Of a DNA stretch of 64,000 nt, positions 12,396 through 23,469 are shown one piece after another. Numbering within the stretch: position 1 is the first letter of the stretch; the number at the start of each line of letters is the position of its first letter. Both the position numbers and the translations under genes were made by a program. The DNA lies in contig JAQFVV010000012.1 of the NCBI GenBank assembly GCA_028023455.1, forward strand, positions 12,846,364 to 12,910,363. Direction: 5' to 3'. The notes under the pieces were generated by a model. The model did not search any database. It was given only the letters and a program-made list of their open reading frames with translations, and had not been told where the DNA came from. The stretch is from Epiperipatus broadwayi. Lineage: Eukaryota > Onychophora > Udeonychophora > Euonychophora > Peripatidae.

Positions 12396-12709
12396 TGAAA
12401 CAGGCAAAACTCACTATATATATTGCCACACACAGCAAGCTAGAGTAATCAATGGATGCCAGAAGGCTTGTGCATAAAATCCCCATCTAGTGCCTACTCA
12501 TCCAATATCCCCAGACTAGTTTCTGGCTTATGGCCTTCGTCAGTGAGGAGCCTTGGATCTGAGAGCATATATAGTCAGACCCATATGACTATATAAGCTA
12601 ATGGGCTTGGATTGAAAACATTAAGGTGTTTTCAGTTTAAGACTCGGAGTTTTGTAGTTAAATGGAGATAAAAGGTGATTGCTGGAGGGTTGCATTAGTT
12701 TATTGGCTT
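12396..12709 (-). mobile_element. family A element, copy A2
   Basis: A partial family A unit on the minus strand (12398-12575) is joined to an inverted piece of the same family on the plus strand ('gactatataagctaatg' to 'ggagggttgcattag', about 12577-12700). A 12-bp direct repeat, AAAATTATTTAT, flanks the whole at 12384-12395 and 12710-12721. It is a compact head-to-head copy. Confidence 0.75.
12502..12556 (-). ncRNA. hammerhead ribozyme, type I, family A copy A2
   Basis: Same layout as A1, with core CTGACGA. The variable seventh base is C, which the CTGANGA consensus allows. Stem II is GGC-CATAA-GCC, followed by GAAA, palindromic ACTAGT, triplet GTC, and stem I TCCTCA with TGGGGA. All invariant bases are present. 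Confidence 0.8.
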
Positions 12710-12721
12710 AAAATTATTTAT

Positions 12722-13600
12722 GTTGTGGTAATCTTAAAATAATTCCAATAATGTATTTAAACAGATAATTGAGTCAAGGATTCTTTCTCATAAAACTATC
12801 CTTCAAGTTTATGCACTCTTCATCTCTCTCTCACTCACATATGCATTCTTATTTTAATCTCATGTATTATCTTTAAACAATAAGTTATTCAGATTTTGAT
12901 TGAATACAAGAATATTTGCTTTGTGTATGGTTTTGCTATTAACCCAAACTTAGGAAGAAAAAACTAAAATTCATAAAAAATAACTAGTCAACTTGCAATG
13001 CCTATTATATATATATATATATATAAAACTTTACAGATAAGAAACTGATTTTACTAAACTATTACATCAAAATATAGGAATGAAGTAAGGTAATCACTTT
13101 TCAATAATTATTCCACCACAATATATCCTGGCTTAATTTCAATCACTTATGAAATATAACACTCATGTTTCCTTGGAAAATCCTCTCATCTCCTTAATAT
13201 AAAACAAATGAATATCACACAGATCAATCCCATTGAAATATCTTGACAGTTCTTCAGGGTGGTATTTTATCCTATCCTGGAATTTCAACTTATCCTTCTT
13301 CACTAAATATCTTCAGCATCTACAACTATTAACTATCTCTGGTCTAATAGTATAATCCATCTTCCTATCATGTATTCATTTTTCAAAATTATAGATCATA
13401 TTACAAAACAAATAGTTTAATATGACAAACATCAATATTATACTTTTTCCAATACAACAATCAAGATCATAATTACTTTTCCACTTTAATATTCATTCTG
13501 TTTCATATTCTCATAGATCACATTATATTTTATAGTACATTTATTTTTATTTTCATAGAATCCCATTATTTTTGATTCATCATCATCATTTCAATATACT
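12722..13600. other. AT-rich DNA, no gene seen
   Basis: No gene. A short TA dinucleotide run lies near 13008-13025. Confidence 0.55.
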
Positions 13601-13611
13601 CATTAAATATA

Positions 13612-14198
13612 ATACAGGCAAAACTCTCCATACACTGGTGCCACTCAGTGCAAGCCAGAGTAATCAATGGATGTCAGAAGGCTTGTGCATAAAATTGCTG
13701 TCTAGTGCCTACTCATCCAATATTCCCAGACTAGTTTCTAGCTTGTGGCTTTCATCAGTGAGGAGCCTTGGATCTGAGAGTACTGCACCTAGATCTTAGG
13801 ATCTAATGCAACCCTCCAACAGCCATCTTTTATCTCTACTTAATTACAAAGCTATGAATCTAAAATTAAAAGCACAATAATAAGTTCATTCCAAGCTCAT
13901 TAACTTATGTAGTCATATAGGTTTGAATTAAGTTCAGTATCCATACATTTTGGTGTCTTTGGTTCTTTGATAACCATAGCCACCACTATCCTAATAGGCA
14001 GGATTGGTATTAAACCAGTAAACATCACATGATCACCATTTCTTATGCTTGCTCATAACTGTTATTTAAACAGGCAAAACTCTCCATACAATAGTGTCAT
14101 TGATTACTCTGGCTTGCAGTGAGTGGCACTATTATATGGAGAGTTTTTCTCATTTTAATAACAGTTATGAGCAAGCATAAGAAATGGTGATCATGCTT
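13612..14198 (-). mobile_element. family A element, copy A3 (full unit plus hairpin end)
   Basis: A complete family A unit (13615 to about 14070, 456 bp) is followed by the start of a second unit, which turns back as an inverted copy to 14198 and forms a hairpin end. A perfect 10-bp direct repeat, ATTAAATATA, flanks it at 13602-13611 and 14199-14208. The open frame at 13572-13799 is a by-product of the repeat. The architecture of tandem unit plus inverted truncated copy is the one described for PLE terminal repeats. Confidence 0.85.
13717..13771 (-). ncRNA. hammerhead ribozyme, type I, family A copy A3
   Basis: Core CTGATGA, stem II AGC-CACAA-GCT, GAAA, ACTAGT, GTC. Compared with A1, the outer stem II pair has changed from G-C to A-T on both sides, a compensatory change supporting the fold. 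Stem I (TCCTCA with TGGGAA) has one mismatch. Confidence 0.8.
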
Positions 14199-14209
14199 AT
14201 TAAATATAC

Positions 14210-14890
14210 TTTATTATCATAAATTACTAAATTCATTTAAAAGAACTTTACCACAGTCAGATTTCAAATCATAGTACCCATACAAACTCTTATTCCATAA
14301 TTCATATATATTATATTAATTCTATAAGCACATGTTTCATTCTTTAAAATTGAATGAATAATAATAAAGTAATACATCTTAATCTTAAAGATTAATTGCA
14401 TATAAAATTATTTCACTTATGTCTAATCTTACTATGTAATATTATATTTTATATCAAAAATATTAACAATAAAACCAAGAATATAAAAAAATCTTTTTTT
14501 TTTTTTTTTTTTAAAAAAAAACAACCGAATTCATTCCGCCTCCTGGTTCAGCATCACTATAGTAACCAATATGATGATTCAATGTTCCTCATGAGTTTTT
14601 AAATTGTTCTCTTCTTTTTTCTAGCAATACATGTAATCATTTTGTAAAAACATAATTGCAATAGCTTTATATTAGGATTTACATTTAAAAAGCTATTTAA
14701 TTATTTTTTTATATTTTATGATATATTGTAATGAAACGGGTTTACCTTAGTATGATAATAAATTAGCTAGATCATCATAGTGGGTAAGAGAGTCTATCTA
14801 GGATCCTTGCACCTATATATCTTACATACACTTTAATTTCATTCCTGGGAGATGAGTGATTAATATTCAAATACGTGTTAAATGATATAC
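14210..14890. other. AT-rich DNA with a poly-T/poly-A tract
   Basis: No gene. About 21 T followed by 9 A lie near 14493-14521. The open frame across it has no recognisable domain. Confidence 0.55.
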
Positions 14891-14894
14891 ATAA

Positions 14895-15365
14895 GTATAT
14901 TAATAATTTTTATTAGCCATTCATTAGACTAGAGATTATCCAATAATGAATGATATTTCTGTAGTGTAATTTTCACACCACCATTCTCATGCAAGATAGG
15001 AAATGGTTTCTATTTATTTTAACACTCTGTGGAGGCATGTAATCATGAACATGCATCAGAAAGATGTGTGATACCCAAAGTATATATTTCATGCTGAATC
15101 AGTACTCATAAATTGACCCATACCACAATCTCTAGATAGCAAATTACTACAATTTAATCTATAATTATCAAACTTGCTGCCCTCATAACTTTGACACAAA
15201 TCACTTTATGAAAGTATATTAATAACTTTCATTAGTCATTCATTAGTAATGAATAATATTTCTGTAGTGTAATTTTTCACAACCCTATTCTCACATAACA
15301 AAAGTTATTAAATGCAAAATGGTTTTTCCATGCTTAATCAGTTTTATTTTTATCTACAGCTTTTC
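14895..15365 (-). mobile_element. diverged tandem element related to family C
   Basis: A segment around 'cattcattag' and 'atatttctgtagtgtaattt' near 14900-15000 recurs near 15215-15300, giving a tandem unit of about 315 bp. Inside, at 15074-15119 on the minus strand, is a decayed hammerhead-like segment resembling that of family C: TTTATGA in place of CTGATGA, stem II ending TCAGCAT, GAAA, and an ATAC end. A second trace ('ttttccatgcttaatcag') lies near 15326. I infer an old relative of family C. Confidence 0.45.
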
Positions 15366-15379
15366 TTTTTCACATCACC

Positions 15380-16150
15380 TGAAAAAACCTGTTTTATCCA
15401 ACAATTTATCCCACAAATAATCTCTTTCTAGGTCTTTAATTATCTCTTGAAATCAAATATAATATTTTAATCATCCATGTATTGCACTTCTTCTAACATG
15501 TCCAACCAAGCTTCATTTCTGTTGTTCTCTAATCCATCAATTTCACTTTTGATTTATTCTTATTTTTTCCAACATATATCTGAATTGTGTGCTCTGAAGG
15601 CTTTATATTGCTTTTCTGTTAAATGTGCATATCTTTGATTCATATATAAAATTTTACAAATCACATTGGTTAAAAAATTGTTTGTTCAAATACATAAGCA
15701 TATTTCTTTAATATTAAAATTTCTACCAAAGTTACTCTATTCAAGTTTAATCTTGTGATTAATTTTATCCATTATGTTTTAATTTTTATTAATAATCTAG
15801 TTAAGGTATTTATAGAGCTAACTTTTTTAAAAAAAAATATTATCTACTCTTTTTTTTTCCTTATGTGAAAAAGCTTTATACATTATTGCAGACATTTTAG
15901 TATTTATCTTTAGTTGTATTTTCTTGCTTTTATAAAATAACTCTGGTCACATATTATGAATCTCTATTATTTGTAAAATGATTATGTATTCTGCAAATTC
16001 TAAATAACATAAAAATTTATATTTATTTTTATTCTTGTAGTTCTCCATTTTAATCTACAAAATACTTCTCATAAAAATGCTGTGAAAGATTTTACGAATA
16101 TAGAATCATCCTCTCATACACTTTATCAATGTTTATTATTTTGATATTAT
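15380..16150 (-). pseudogene. RTE-type LINE relic, C-terminal half
   Basis: Minus-strand reading gives pieces of an RTE-clade reverse transcriptase in the right order. Near 15900-16020 a segment like 'LxFAEYIIIL..EIHNM' followed by YKSKKIQLKINTK matches the catalytic FADD box and the following 'ESKKIGLKIN' block, with the Asp pair lost (AE). Near 15450-15540 a segment like EAWLDMLEEVQYMDD, then a basic proline-containing stretch, matches the RTE C-terminal 'W.GH..RMDD' and 'PRD.KR.RGRP..RW.D' region. Many stops and frameshifts are present. The upstream half continues beyond the family B insertion at 16164-17116. RTE elements are short non-LTR retrotransposons that copy by target-primed reverse transcription. 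Confidence 0.6.
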
Positions 16151-16248
16151 TTTATAATCTAATACAGAGAGTATACTAATAGCTCAAACAAGCTCTTAAT
16201 TGATAAGTGCAGTAAGAGAAAATATTTAAAATTTCTGTTCGAAATACT

Positions 16249-16303
16249 CTTATTCTCAGACCAATTGATTTCAAGCTTATGGCTCACCTCAGCGAGAAGC
16301 TAG
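16249..16303 (-). ncRNA. hammerhead ribozyme, family B copy B1 (one core change)
   Basis: Minus strand: stem I TTCTCG, core CTGAGGT (expected CTGANGA, only the last base differs), stem II GAGC-CATAA-GCTT with four pairs, GAAA, stem III near-palindrome ATCAATTGGT, triplet GTC, stem I partner TGAGAA (all six pairs form, one G-T). The A9 change probably abolishes cutting, but the fold is well preserved. Confidence 0.65.
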
Positions 16304-16909
16304 AATATTCAGACACTAGATCTAAAATATCAACTCAAAACCCAGCACTTATTTGATATGTAATATTTAAGTAGAAATTTTGAAGTTTTCGGACATAAAA
16401 ATGTCTTTTACTCCAGCTATCTAACTTAAATAGCTATATGGGACTGAACCAAATTCAGATCTACCATATATTAATAGCCTTAACATAGCCAAAGCCATAA
16501 AGGTAAAATTATAATTATCAATAAAGCAAGTCATATATAATGTAACATTGCTTTTATAAGCTTGTATTTACAAAAATGTAATAAAGAGATCATACCAATA
16601 GATCAAACAAGCTCTTAATTGATAAGTATTAAATTTTTGTAAATATAAGCTTATAAAAGCAATGTCACATTATATGTGACTTGCTTTATGATAATTATAA
16701 TTTTACCTTTATGGCTTTGGCTATCTATGGTGAGGCTATTAATATATGGTAGATCTGAATTTGGTTCAGTCCCATATAGCTATTTAAGTTAGATAGCTGG
16801 AGTAAAAGACATTTTTATGTCCAAAAACTTCAGAGTTTCTACTTAAATATTAAGTATGAATTAAGTGCTGGGTATTGAGTTGATATTTTAAATCTAGTAT
16901 CTGAATATT

Positions 16910-16964
16910 CTAGCTCCTCACTGAGGTGAGCCATACACTTGAAATCAGTTGGTCTGAAAATAAG
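16910..16964 (+). ncRNA. hammerhead-like segment, family B copy B2 (decayed)
   Basis: Plus strand: TCCTCA, CTGAGGT, a stem II damaged by one mismatch, GAAA, ATCAGTTGGT, GTC, then TGAAAA, which pairs only partly with TCCTCA. It has the same A9 change as the opposite-strand copy B1. Confidence 0.55.
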
Positions 16965-17129
16965 AGTATTTTGGATAGAGATTTTAAATATTTTTTCTTA
17001 CTGCCCTTATCAATTAAGAGCTTGTTTGAGCTATTGGTATGCTCTCTGCATTACATTTTTGTAAATACAAGCTTATAAAAGCAATGTCATGTTATACATG
17101 ACTTGCTTTATTGATATTTATAATCTAAT

Positions 17130-18480
17130 CCCTTTTATTGCATTTTTATTAATATTTTTCAGAATTTGAAAATATTTTGAATCTAAATCTTGATTCTCTA
17201 AAACTTTAATGACTGCCAATATGCTTTTAAAGTCTACTGTCTTTTTATGATCTGTAAATTCAAAGAATATTAGCAAATTATATTATCATTAGCTTTTTAT
17301 AATTTTTTAAATACTTAAAATTACTATCAAATTTTTCACATTTTTGGACTGGTTTGAATCTAGAGCTTTTTATAGAAAAATTACAATGTTCATAATAAAG
17401 ATATTGTATAGAAATGATAGAAAACCGATATATCTATCATTTCAAGTAGGTATTTTTTATCTTTGTTAAATATTGTTAAATCAGTGTTGCATTTTTCGAC
17501 TTATCTGGTATATCTTCATCATCTAGACATTGATATAAAGGTTTACCAACAATTTCTTTTATTTCTTTATCTGTTTATGCTTGATATGTCAGTAATAATT
17601 TCAACATTGTCTAAATTTTATTAAATTTTTCATAGATTTAACAGGTAGTTCACTTCTTTGTTTTAAATATTTAGCAAATCAGAAAATATCATGATTATAG
17701 AGATTATTTTGTTTGTTTATTTATTTGCTTTTTATTATTATAAATGTTTTATAAACTTTTCAACACTCTCCTTAATGTCATTCCTCATTTTAGAAATAAT
17801 ATTAGCTCTTTTTATTACTGCTGAGCTATCTTTCCTTTTAATGCTAATACGTTGTGTCATACTTTTGACATTTTTATTCTCTTTTAAAGTTTTTCTTGCC
17901 AATTCATTCTTGTTTTTATTTCATCATCAATTTTTTTATTGTAACTTCAATCCTTTAAAAACTTTTTTCAGAAAAATGTAAATACATACTTGAAAGCATG
18001 TTTAGCATCTCATGCTGTTAAAGTATTAAACTTAGCTGCTCTTTATATACACCTTATATGTATTTATTTTGTATTAATTCTTTTATTCTATCATTTTACA
18101 AAAATTCAAATATTTAATTTTCCTAAGTTGATCGTTGTTAAATTGTTTTTATATACCATTTTTTCATACATTGTCTTGTTTCATTTGAAAATTTACTTTG
18201 TCTGTGTAATTGATATTAATAAAGCATTGGTTATTTTATTAGTGACATCATTCAAATCTGATTCATCATCAAAATCTGTTAATATTTTAAAATAATTTGC
18301 AAATTCCAGCTTGAATTCATAGGGAAGGTTAGATATATGAACTGTTAAACCTTTCTTAATATTATTTGTTTCTCTATATTTATTTAAAATAAGGTACTTA
18401 AATTTTTCATTATTCTGTAACTTTATTTATAATGCTGTTTCTTTACTCATTTCTTAATATTTATTTTAGAAGATATTCAT
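17130..18480 (-). pseudogene. RTE-type LINE relic, N-terminal half
   Basis: On the minus strand, near 17130-17280, a segment reads ILIFFEFTDHKKTVDF, then AVIKVLENQDLDSKYFQILK and a short basic Asn-rich stretch. This is the RTE reverse transcriptase block '(F/Y)..FIDY.KAFDS', 'VLENQG(V/I)..KY...LK.IY.N'. Further upstream, near 17480-17560, 'EIVGKPLYQCLDDEDIPD' resembles the linker before the 'APG.D.IP.E' box. Near 17750-17980 a Lys/Arg-rich region matches the helical linker between endonuclease and reverse transcriptase. All catalytic detail is degraded. The element is continuous with 15380-16150 once the family B insertion is removed. Plus-strand frames at 17691-18295 are antisense shadows. 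Confidence 0.6.
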
Positions 18481-18489
18481 TCATCTATT

Positions 18490-19535
18490 TCATTTTATAT
18501 TCATATACATTATCTTTTTCCTGGAATATTTCTAAAGTTTCATATAATATTTTTTGCTTTTATAATATCATTTTTTTTTAAAAAAACGATATAGTCATCT
18601 ATAAGTTAGTAATAAGTAAATGGATTTTGTTCAATAATATAATCTCATGAAAAGTAAAAAAAATTTCATAACTCATTAAAAAAAAGTAAAAACTCAGAAA
18701 CAATCTTATGCAATTAATTGTACTAAAAAATATTAAAAATCAACAAATATTTTTACTTTCAAATTTAACCAGTTTTACAATAATCATTTAGAGATCATCT
18801 TTCAACATGACTGTTAAATATAAAGTGAAGAAAATTTCAATCAAATTTCTTTTAACAAATTTGGAATTGTTAATATAAAAGGACAAATCTATTGGTTTTT
18901 CATTTATAAATAATATCAAAATTAAAACTCCAAGTGTACATTTTTAAATTTTTTTGTGCATTTTACTATTGCAAAATATATTAAAATCCATTTTTCCATT
19001 TTATAACACTATACTTTTCTTTAGATACAAAAATGCATATTATATTAGTGCTGAAACAGTAGCATAAATAAACTTTACAAAAAATTATATACTTTTGTGA
19101 ACAATTATTTAACATTAATGAGTTTTTTTCATTTTTTTTCCATTCATATTAATTAATAAATAGACTCATTATTTTTAATTAAATACTTTAGAAAATCTAG
19201 GCTTTTATTTAAAAATAATATGTCCGTTTGATTGTTTTTGATGATATTTTACTTGGACTTATATTGGACTATTTTGAACAAATAATTGAAATGTTAACTG
19301 CTTTTATTTTCAAATGCATTTATTAGCTAATTATATATTAATGTTGTATATTATTAATGTTTTACACTAATCTGTATATTATTACTATCAGTTAAATACA
19401 TTAAAAAAAAATTAACAAAATGATAGAAACAATAAAACATATAACTACAAACAATATAAATAATTGGTACAATTTTATTTTTGTTTTCAGTATAAAATAA
19501 TGTTTTCTTCTCAAGTACGAAAAAATGTCAATTAT
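18490..19535. other. AT-rich DNA, no gene seen
   Basis: No gene or named repeat found. Confidence 0.6.
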
Positions 19536-19539
19536 ATAT

Positions 19540-19930
19540 TAAAATGAAGACGTTCACAGAACTCAGGTATAGACATATATTATCCAAGTTATCCATGTGT
19601 AATTAACAGTGCTATTGTATTAATATTATGGCTTAATCACATCTTCCAACAATTCTTTATTTATGTGATGGCAAATGCAAGAAAGGTTGGTCTGACTTCT
19701 AGAATAGTGGTTGTTTGTGATATGACTTAGCTGAAAGATGCATTGATGTAAAAACAAACCTTGAATATATGTATATATTAAAATGAAATCTTTCACAAAC
19801 AACCGATATAAGATATATTATACAAGTCACTCATGTGTAATCAACTACTATTGCATTAATGTTATAGTTTAATCACATCTGCCAATTACTCTTTATTCAG
19901 ATAATGGCAAGTGCGATCTAGCTGAAATGT
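19540..19930. repeat. tandem pair, unit about 236 bp (family E)
   Basis: 'atatattaaaatgaa' with a following 'ttcacaga/aactc'-like block occurs at about 19537 and again at about 19774. Both are followed by 'ccatgtgtaat', 'gtattaat..tatgg/agtttaatcacatc' and 'atggcaa(a/g)tgc' blocks in the same order. One copy contains GAAAGGTTGGTCTGAC, similar to the GAAA..GGTC part of family B hammerheads, but the CTGANGA box is not preserved. Possibly another member of the same element class. Confidence 0.5.
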
Positions 19931-20137
19931 CAGTACAATAATAATATTAATTTAAATATAGATGAATCCAGATAATATATATGTATCTTTTATTCAAGTT
20001 TTTAAATAAATTTGTTTCAGTTAGATGAAAATAAAGCCAATGTAATACTGTTTTTTTATAATTATTATTATTCATAATACTTTTAATGTAAAATAACTTT
20101 TCTTAGAATGCACAAACATATTAAGTATATATATATA

Positions 20138-20590
20138 CAAGCTTAAAAAAGATTAGATCATGTGATATATGACTTTAGCTTTTATTGACTATTTATAGTC
20201 TTAAGCAATGTTATATTGCTAAGACTATTAATATATTGTTTGACTGAAGATCTCTCAGCCCATAAAACTATTTGTGTTGGATAGCTAGGTTTGAAGACAT
20301 GTAGGTACTTAATAGATAACTTTTAGATAAATGCTGGCTTTGGGTTGATATTTTTAGATCTAGTGTCTGAAACTATCCTAGCACCTCATTTAGGAGTGCC
20401 AAAGCATGAAACCATTGGTCTGAGGTTAGTATGTGTTTTCTTGATAAAGATTTTTAAATGCTTTCTCTTGCTGGCATTTATCAATAAGCTTATTAGAGCA
20501 ATTAGCACAGCTCATTATTTTTTTTATTTTACAAGCTTAAAAAAGATTAGGTCATGTGATATATATCACTTTAATTTTTATTGACTATTT
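20138..20590 (+). mobile_element. family B element, copy B3
   Basis: A unit beginning 'caagcttaaaaaagattag' at 20138 repeats at 20532, giving a length of about 394 bp plus a partial second unit. Its interior aligns in order with the family B units at 16.2-17.1 kb ('agatctag..tctga', 'ttggtctgag', 'atcaataagct'). A LINE relic starts immediately downstream. Confidence 0.75.
20378..20428 (+). ncRNA. hammerhead-like segment, family B copy B3
   Basis: Stem I ACCTCA pairs fully with TGAGGT after the triplet GTC. Stem II is GTGC-CAAA-GCAT, a compensatory change from GAGC..GCTT in B1, followed by GAAA and ACCATTGGT as stem III. The core box is damaged (TTTAGGA), so it is inactive now, but the pairing pattern supports the family B ribozyme fold. 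Confidence 0.6.
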
Positions 20591-20609
20591 ATAGTATGTA
20601 ATAGTGATC

Positions 20610-23260
20610 AAAATTTCTTTATAATAGAAATGGTAATGAATGATAAGAATAAGTTAAAAGAATATAAAATAGAAGTTGAAGAAACCATGGAAGAGTGGTT
20701 GGGGATGAATATAAGGTTTGATGTGGTGAAGTAAAAAAATGTGGCAAATATGGTTTTAGGGAGAATTTTTAGAAGAATAAAAATAATAGGAAAGTAAGAA
20801 TTCATAAAAGTGTAAAGAGAGGGGGAAAGCATGCAGAGAATATACGTAAATGGAAAAACTATTTTAAAAAAAGAAGTTGGCTAAAATAGATAATTATATA
20901 GAATGAAATTAAATAATAAATTATTGGAGGATATTAACAAAAGTGGAAGAGATTAGAGTAAAAAATTTTGGAAGTATATTAAAAGAAGGAATATGAGGAG
21001 AGAGAAATAGTATTACTAGATGATGAGGGAATACAGAGTAGCTCTAAAGAAGAATTAGAGACAATCTTAAATAAATATGTAATGGATATAGAAAAGATGT
21101 TAGATGTCAAAGACAGAGTGATAGCAAACATGAAAGCATATAGTAATGGAAATATTAGATTTTCAGAAAATGAACTAAATGAGGCAGGAAAGAAAGACGA
21201 AGTTTGGATAGATGGGAAGCAGAGATGGTAATGAATTTAGGATGTAAGGCAAAATTAAAAGTATCATGTTTTAATAAGATGGCACAGAAAAGAGATTTTC
21301 TGGATAGTTGGAGTAATACAAGAGTAAGGCTATTATTTAAAGGAAAGGATAAGAATCATATAAAGTTATACAATTATAGACTGATAGTAGTAATGTCAGT
21401 ATTATATAAAGTTTTGGCATATATGGTGACTGGAAGGGTCACAAAATGGATGGAAGAAAATAATATAGTGGGAGGAATGCAAGGAGGTTTCGATCACATA
21501 GGCATATAGAAGATAGTTTACTGGTAGTTACCCAACTTATAGACGAGAATAGAAATACAGGTCGACAGTTATATATGGTTTTTACAGATATAGAAAAGAC
21601 ATGTAATATAGTAAATATGAATAGATTATGGTTAAGTTTAGCAAATTTGAGAATGAATGAAGCTTTATTGGATATAATTAAGAGATTATAAGAAAATAAT
21701 TATTATATGTATCAATTAGGAAATAGAGAATCAGTTAAAGTTAAAAATGGGATGGAACTAAGGAAAGGATGCGCTATGTCACCTATTTTGTTTTGTTGTA
21801 TTTGAGAGAAATGAAGAGACCAATAGAAAGACTAAGAAGAGGGCAAGAGATACCATTAGGTGGCAAGGGAGTATATACAATATCTGTCTTATTTGTGAAT
21901 GAGGTCTTCTTGTGCACAGAAAAAATGGAAGATATGAAAGTTATGCTGAAGACATGCACAAGGGGGGGGGGTAAAGAGATAGGATTAAATTTAGTGAAGA
22001 AAAATCAAAAGTAATAATGATTAATACTGGGGAAAGAGGAGTTAAAGAATTTTTATTGAGAGATAAAAAGTTAAGTGTGGTAAATAGGTATAACTATTTG
22101 GGAATCATCCTAAGTAATCAGAGAAATTGCTTGGATTAATTGGAAAAAAATTGGCAAATAAAGTAAAGACAAGAAAGGGACTGATAAAGAAATTAACAGT
22201 GTTTTCATACAATAAATATGATGTAGCTAGAATTATATGGAAGGGAATGGCAGTAGCAGGGTTAACATATGGTAACAATGCATTATATGTTAGTAAAGGG
22301 GTGTTAGATTACTTAGAAAAAGTACAAAGAGAAATAGAAAGATGTGCATTAGATGCAAATATGTGGATGGCAAAGGAGGCAATTCAAGGAGAAATGGGAT
22401 GGTCAAGTTTTTATATAGGAGATGCAAAAAAAAAAAATGAAAATGTTCAGTAGATTGCAGTTTATGAATAATAGGAGAATAGCCAAAATAATATTTAATT
22501 GAGTTATGAGTAAAGAGCAGGCAACAAGATGAATGAAAAAGGTAGTATGGTATGCTGAAGATTTAGATAAAGAATTTATATCAGTGTACTTATACAAAAG
22601 ATAGGATTATTATGTTAGAAGTGTTGAGTGTTATAATAGTAAGAAATGGGATAAAAGAATAGATGCATTAATAAAGAATAAGGAATTAGAGAAATGGAGA
22701 ACTATCATGGAGAGTAAAGTGTTTAAATATATATAGAAGTAAATGCAAATTTTTGATGTAAGTTAATTTATGATAATAGCAAGGAAAGTAGTTTACTGTT
22801 TAAGCTTGAATATGATCTTTAGCAACAAGAGAATATATACATAAATGAAAAAATGTATGTAATTTAGTCTGAAAATTGTGTAAGGAAGGAATAAAATATA
22901 TTAGGCATTTTTTAATTGAATGTAAATACCTGAAAGCAGGAAAGGTACAAATAATGAAGTTGGAAAATAAATGTAAACAAAATGATTATAAAAAAAGTGG
23001 GTTATTGGTTTTTATACTGGGTTTGGGAAAAGATAGGGGGAATTTAGATCTAAAGGTCATGGAGTTGACAAATATGTTATGGAAAGGGGATGGAGCAGGA
23101 TCGAAAAGAATATGGGAAAAATTAGGGTGGGGTATGGAAAGGGAAGGTAAAGTGGCTAACAGGTTTCTCTGGGCATTCCTGACTCTGTATAAGGAGAAGT
23201 CACAGTGCATCACATCATATTATATCCTTCAAATAAATCAATGCTAACTCAATAATAATA
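20610..23260 (+). pseudogene. LINE (non-LTR retrotransposon) relic, copy 1
   Basis: The plus strand carries most of a reverse transcriptase frame in pieces. A Lys/Glu-rich linker with FWKYIKRRN and LLDDEGIQSSSKEELET lies near 20960-21060. Next come fingers with RVRLLFKGKDKN and YRLIVVMSVLYKVLAYM (21204-21509), MVFTDIEKT for the first catalytic block, MELRKGCAMSPILF for the 'RQGCPMSP' block, and VLFVNEVFLCTE in place of the FADD box, with both catalytic Asp lost. A thumb region (22127-22453) follows. A C-terminal zinc-knuckle-like CKEGIKYIRHFLIECKYLKA, whose first Cys is missing from the frame, lies near 22876. A close, better-preserved copy lies at 48979-50963. Several stops and frameshifts. 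The exact clade is uncertain. Confidence 0.85.
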
Positions 23261-23304
23261 ATAAACAGCCACTCATAAATGAATAAGGTCATTCCAGTTC
23301 CCAA

Positions 23305-23320
23305 AAGGGGGGGGGGGGAA
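23305..23320. repeat. poly-G run
   Basis: About a dozen consecutive G in very AT-rich surroundings. Other G or C runs occur near 21962, 30211 and 41797. Confidence 0.7.
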
Positions 23321-23469
23321 ACCCTGCTCTATAAATGAGTTTTGCAATAATTATACTGACCAACCACAAATACATCCATGTATAGAACATATTCTGATTA
23401 TTTGATATTTTACATTGTCTTTTAGTTTATTCAACAGAAAACTTTATTATCTGAGACACTTCAACTAAT

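Larger units (their letters stand above)
16164..17116. mobile_element. family B element, head-to-head pair
   Basis: A minus-strand unit (about 16164-16600) and a plus-strand unit (about 16640-17063) are inverted copies of each other. The plus unit restarts at 17063 ('caagcttataaaagcaatgtca'), so the unit length is about 424 bp. A perfect 13-bp direct repeat, TTTATAATCTAAT, flanks the insertion at 16151-16163 and 17117-17129. It splits an older RTE relic. Each unit carries one hammerhead-like segment. Confidence 0.85.

Noticed and set aside
16943-17000. Possible second hammerhead core beyond the GTC triplet of B2
   Set aside because: No CTGANGA box; the sequence is just the stem I partner and flank.
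17691-18295. Two plus-strand frames of about 100 codons with membrane-like composition
   Set aside because: They are antisense to RTE linker sequence; T-rich DNA gives hydrophobic residues by chance.
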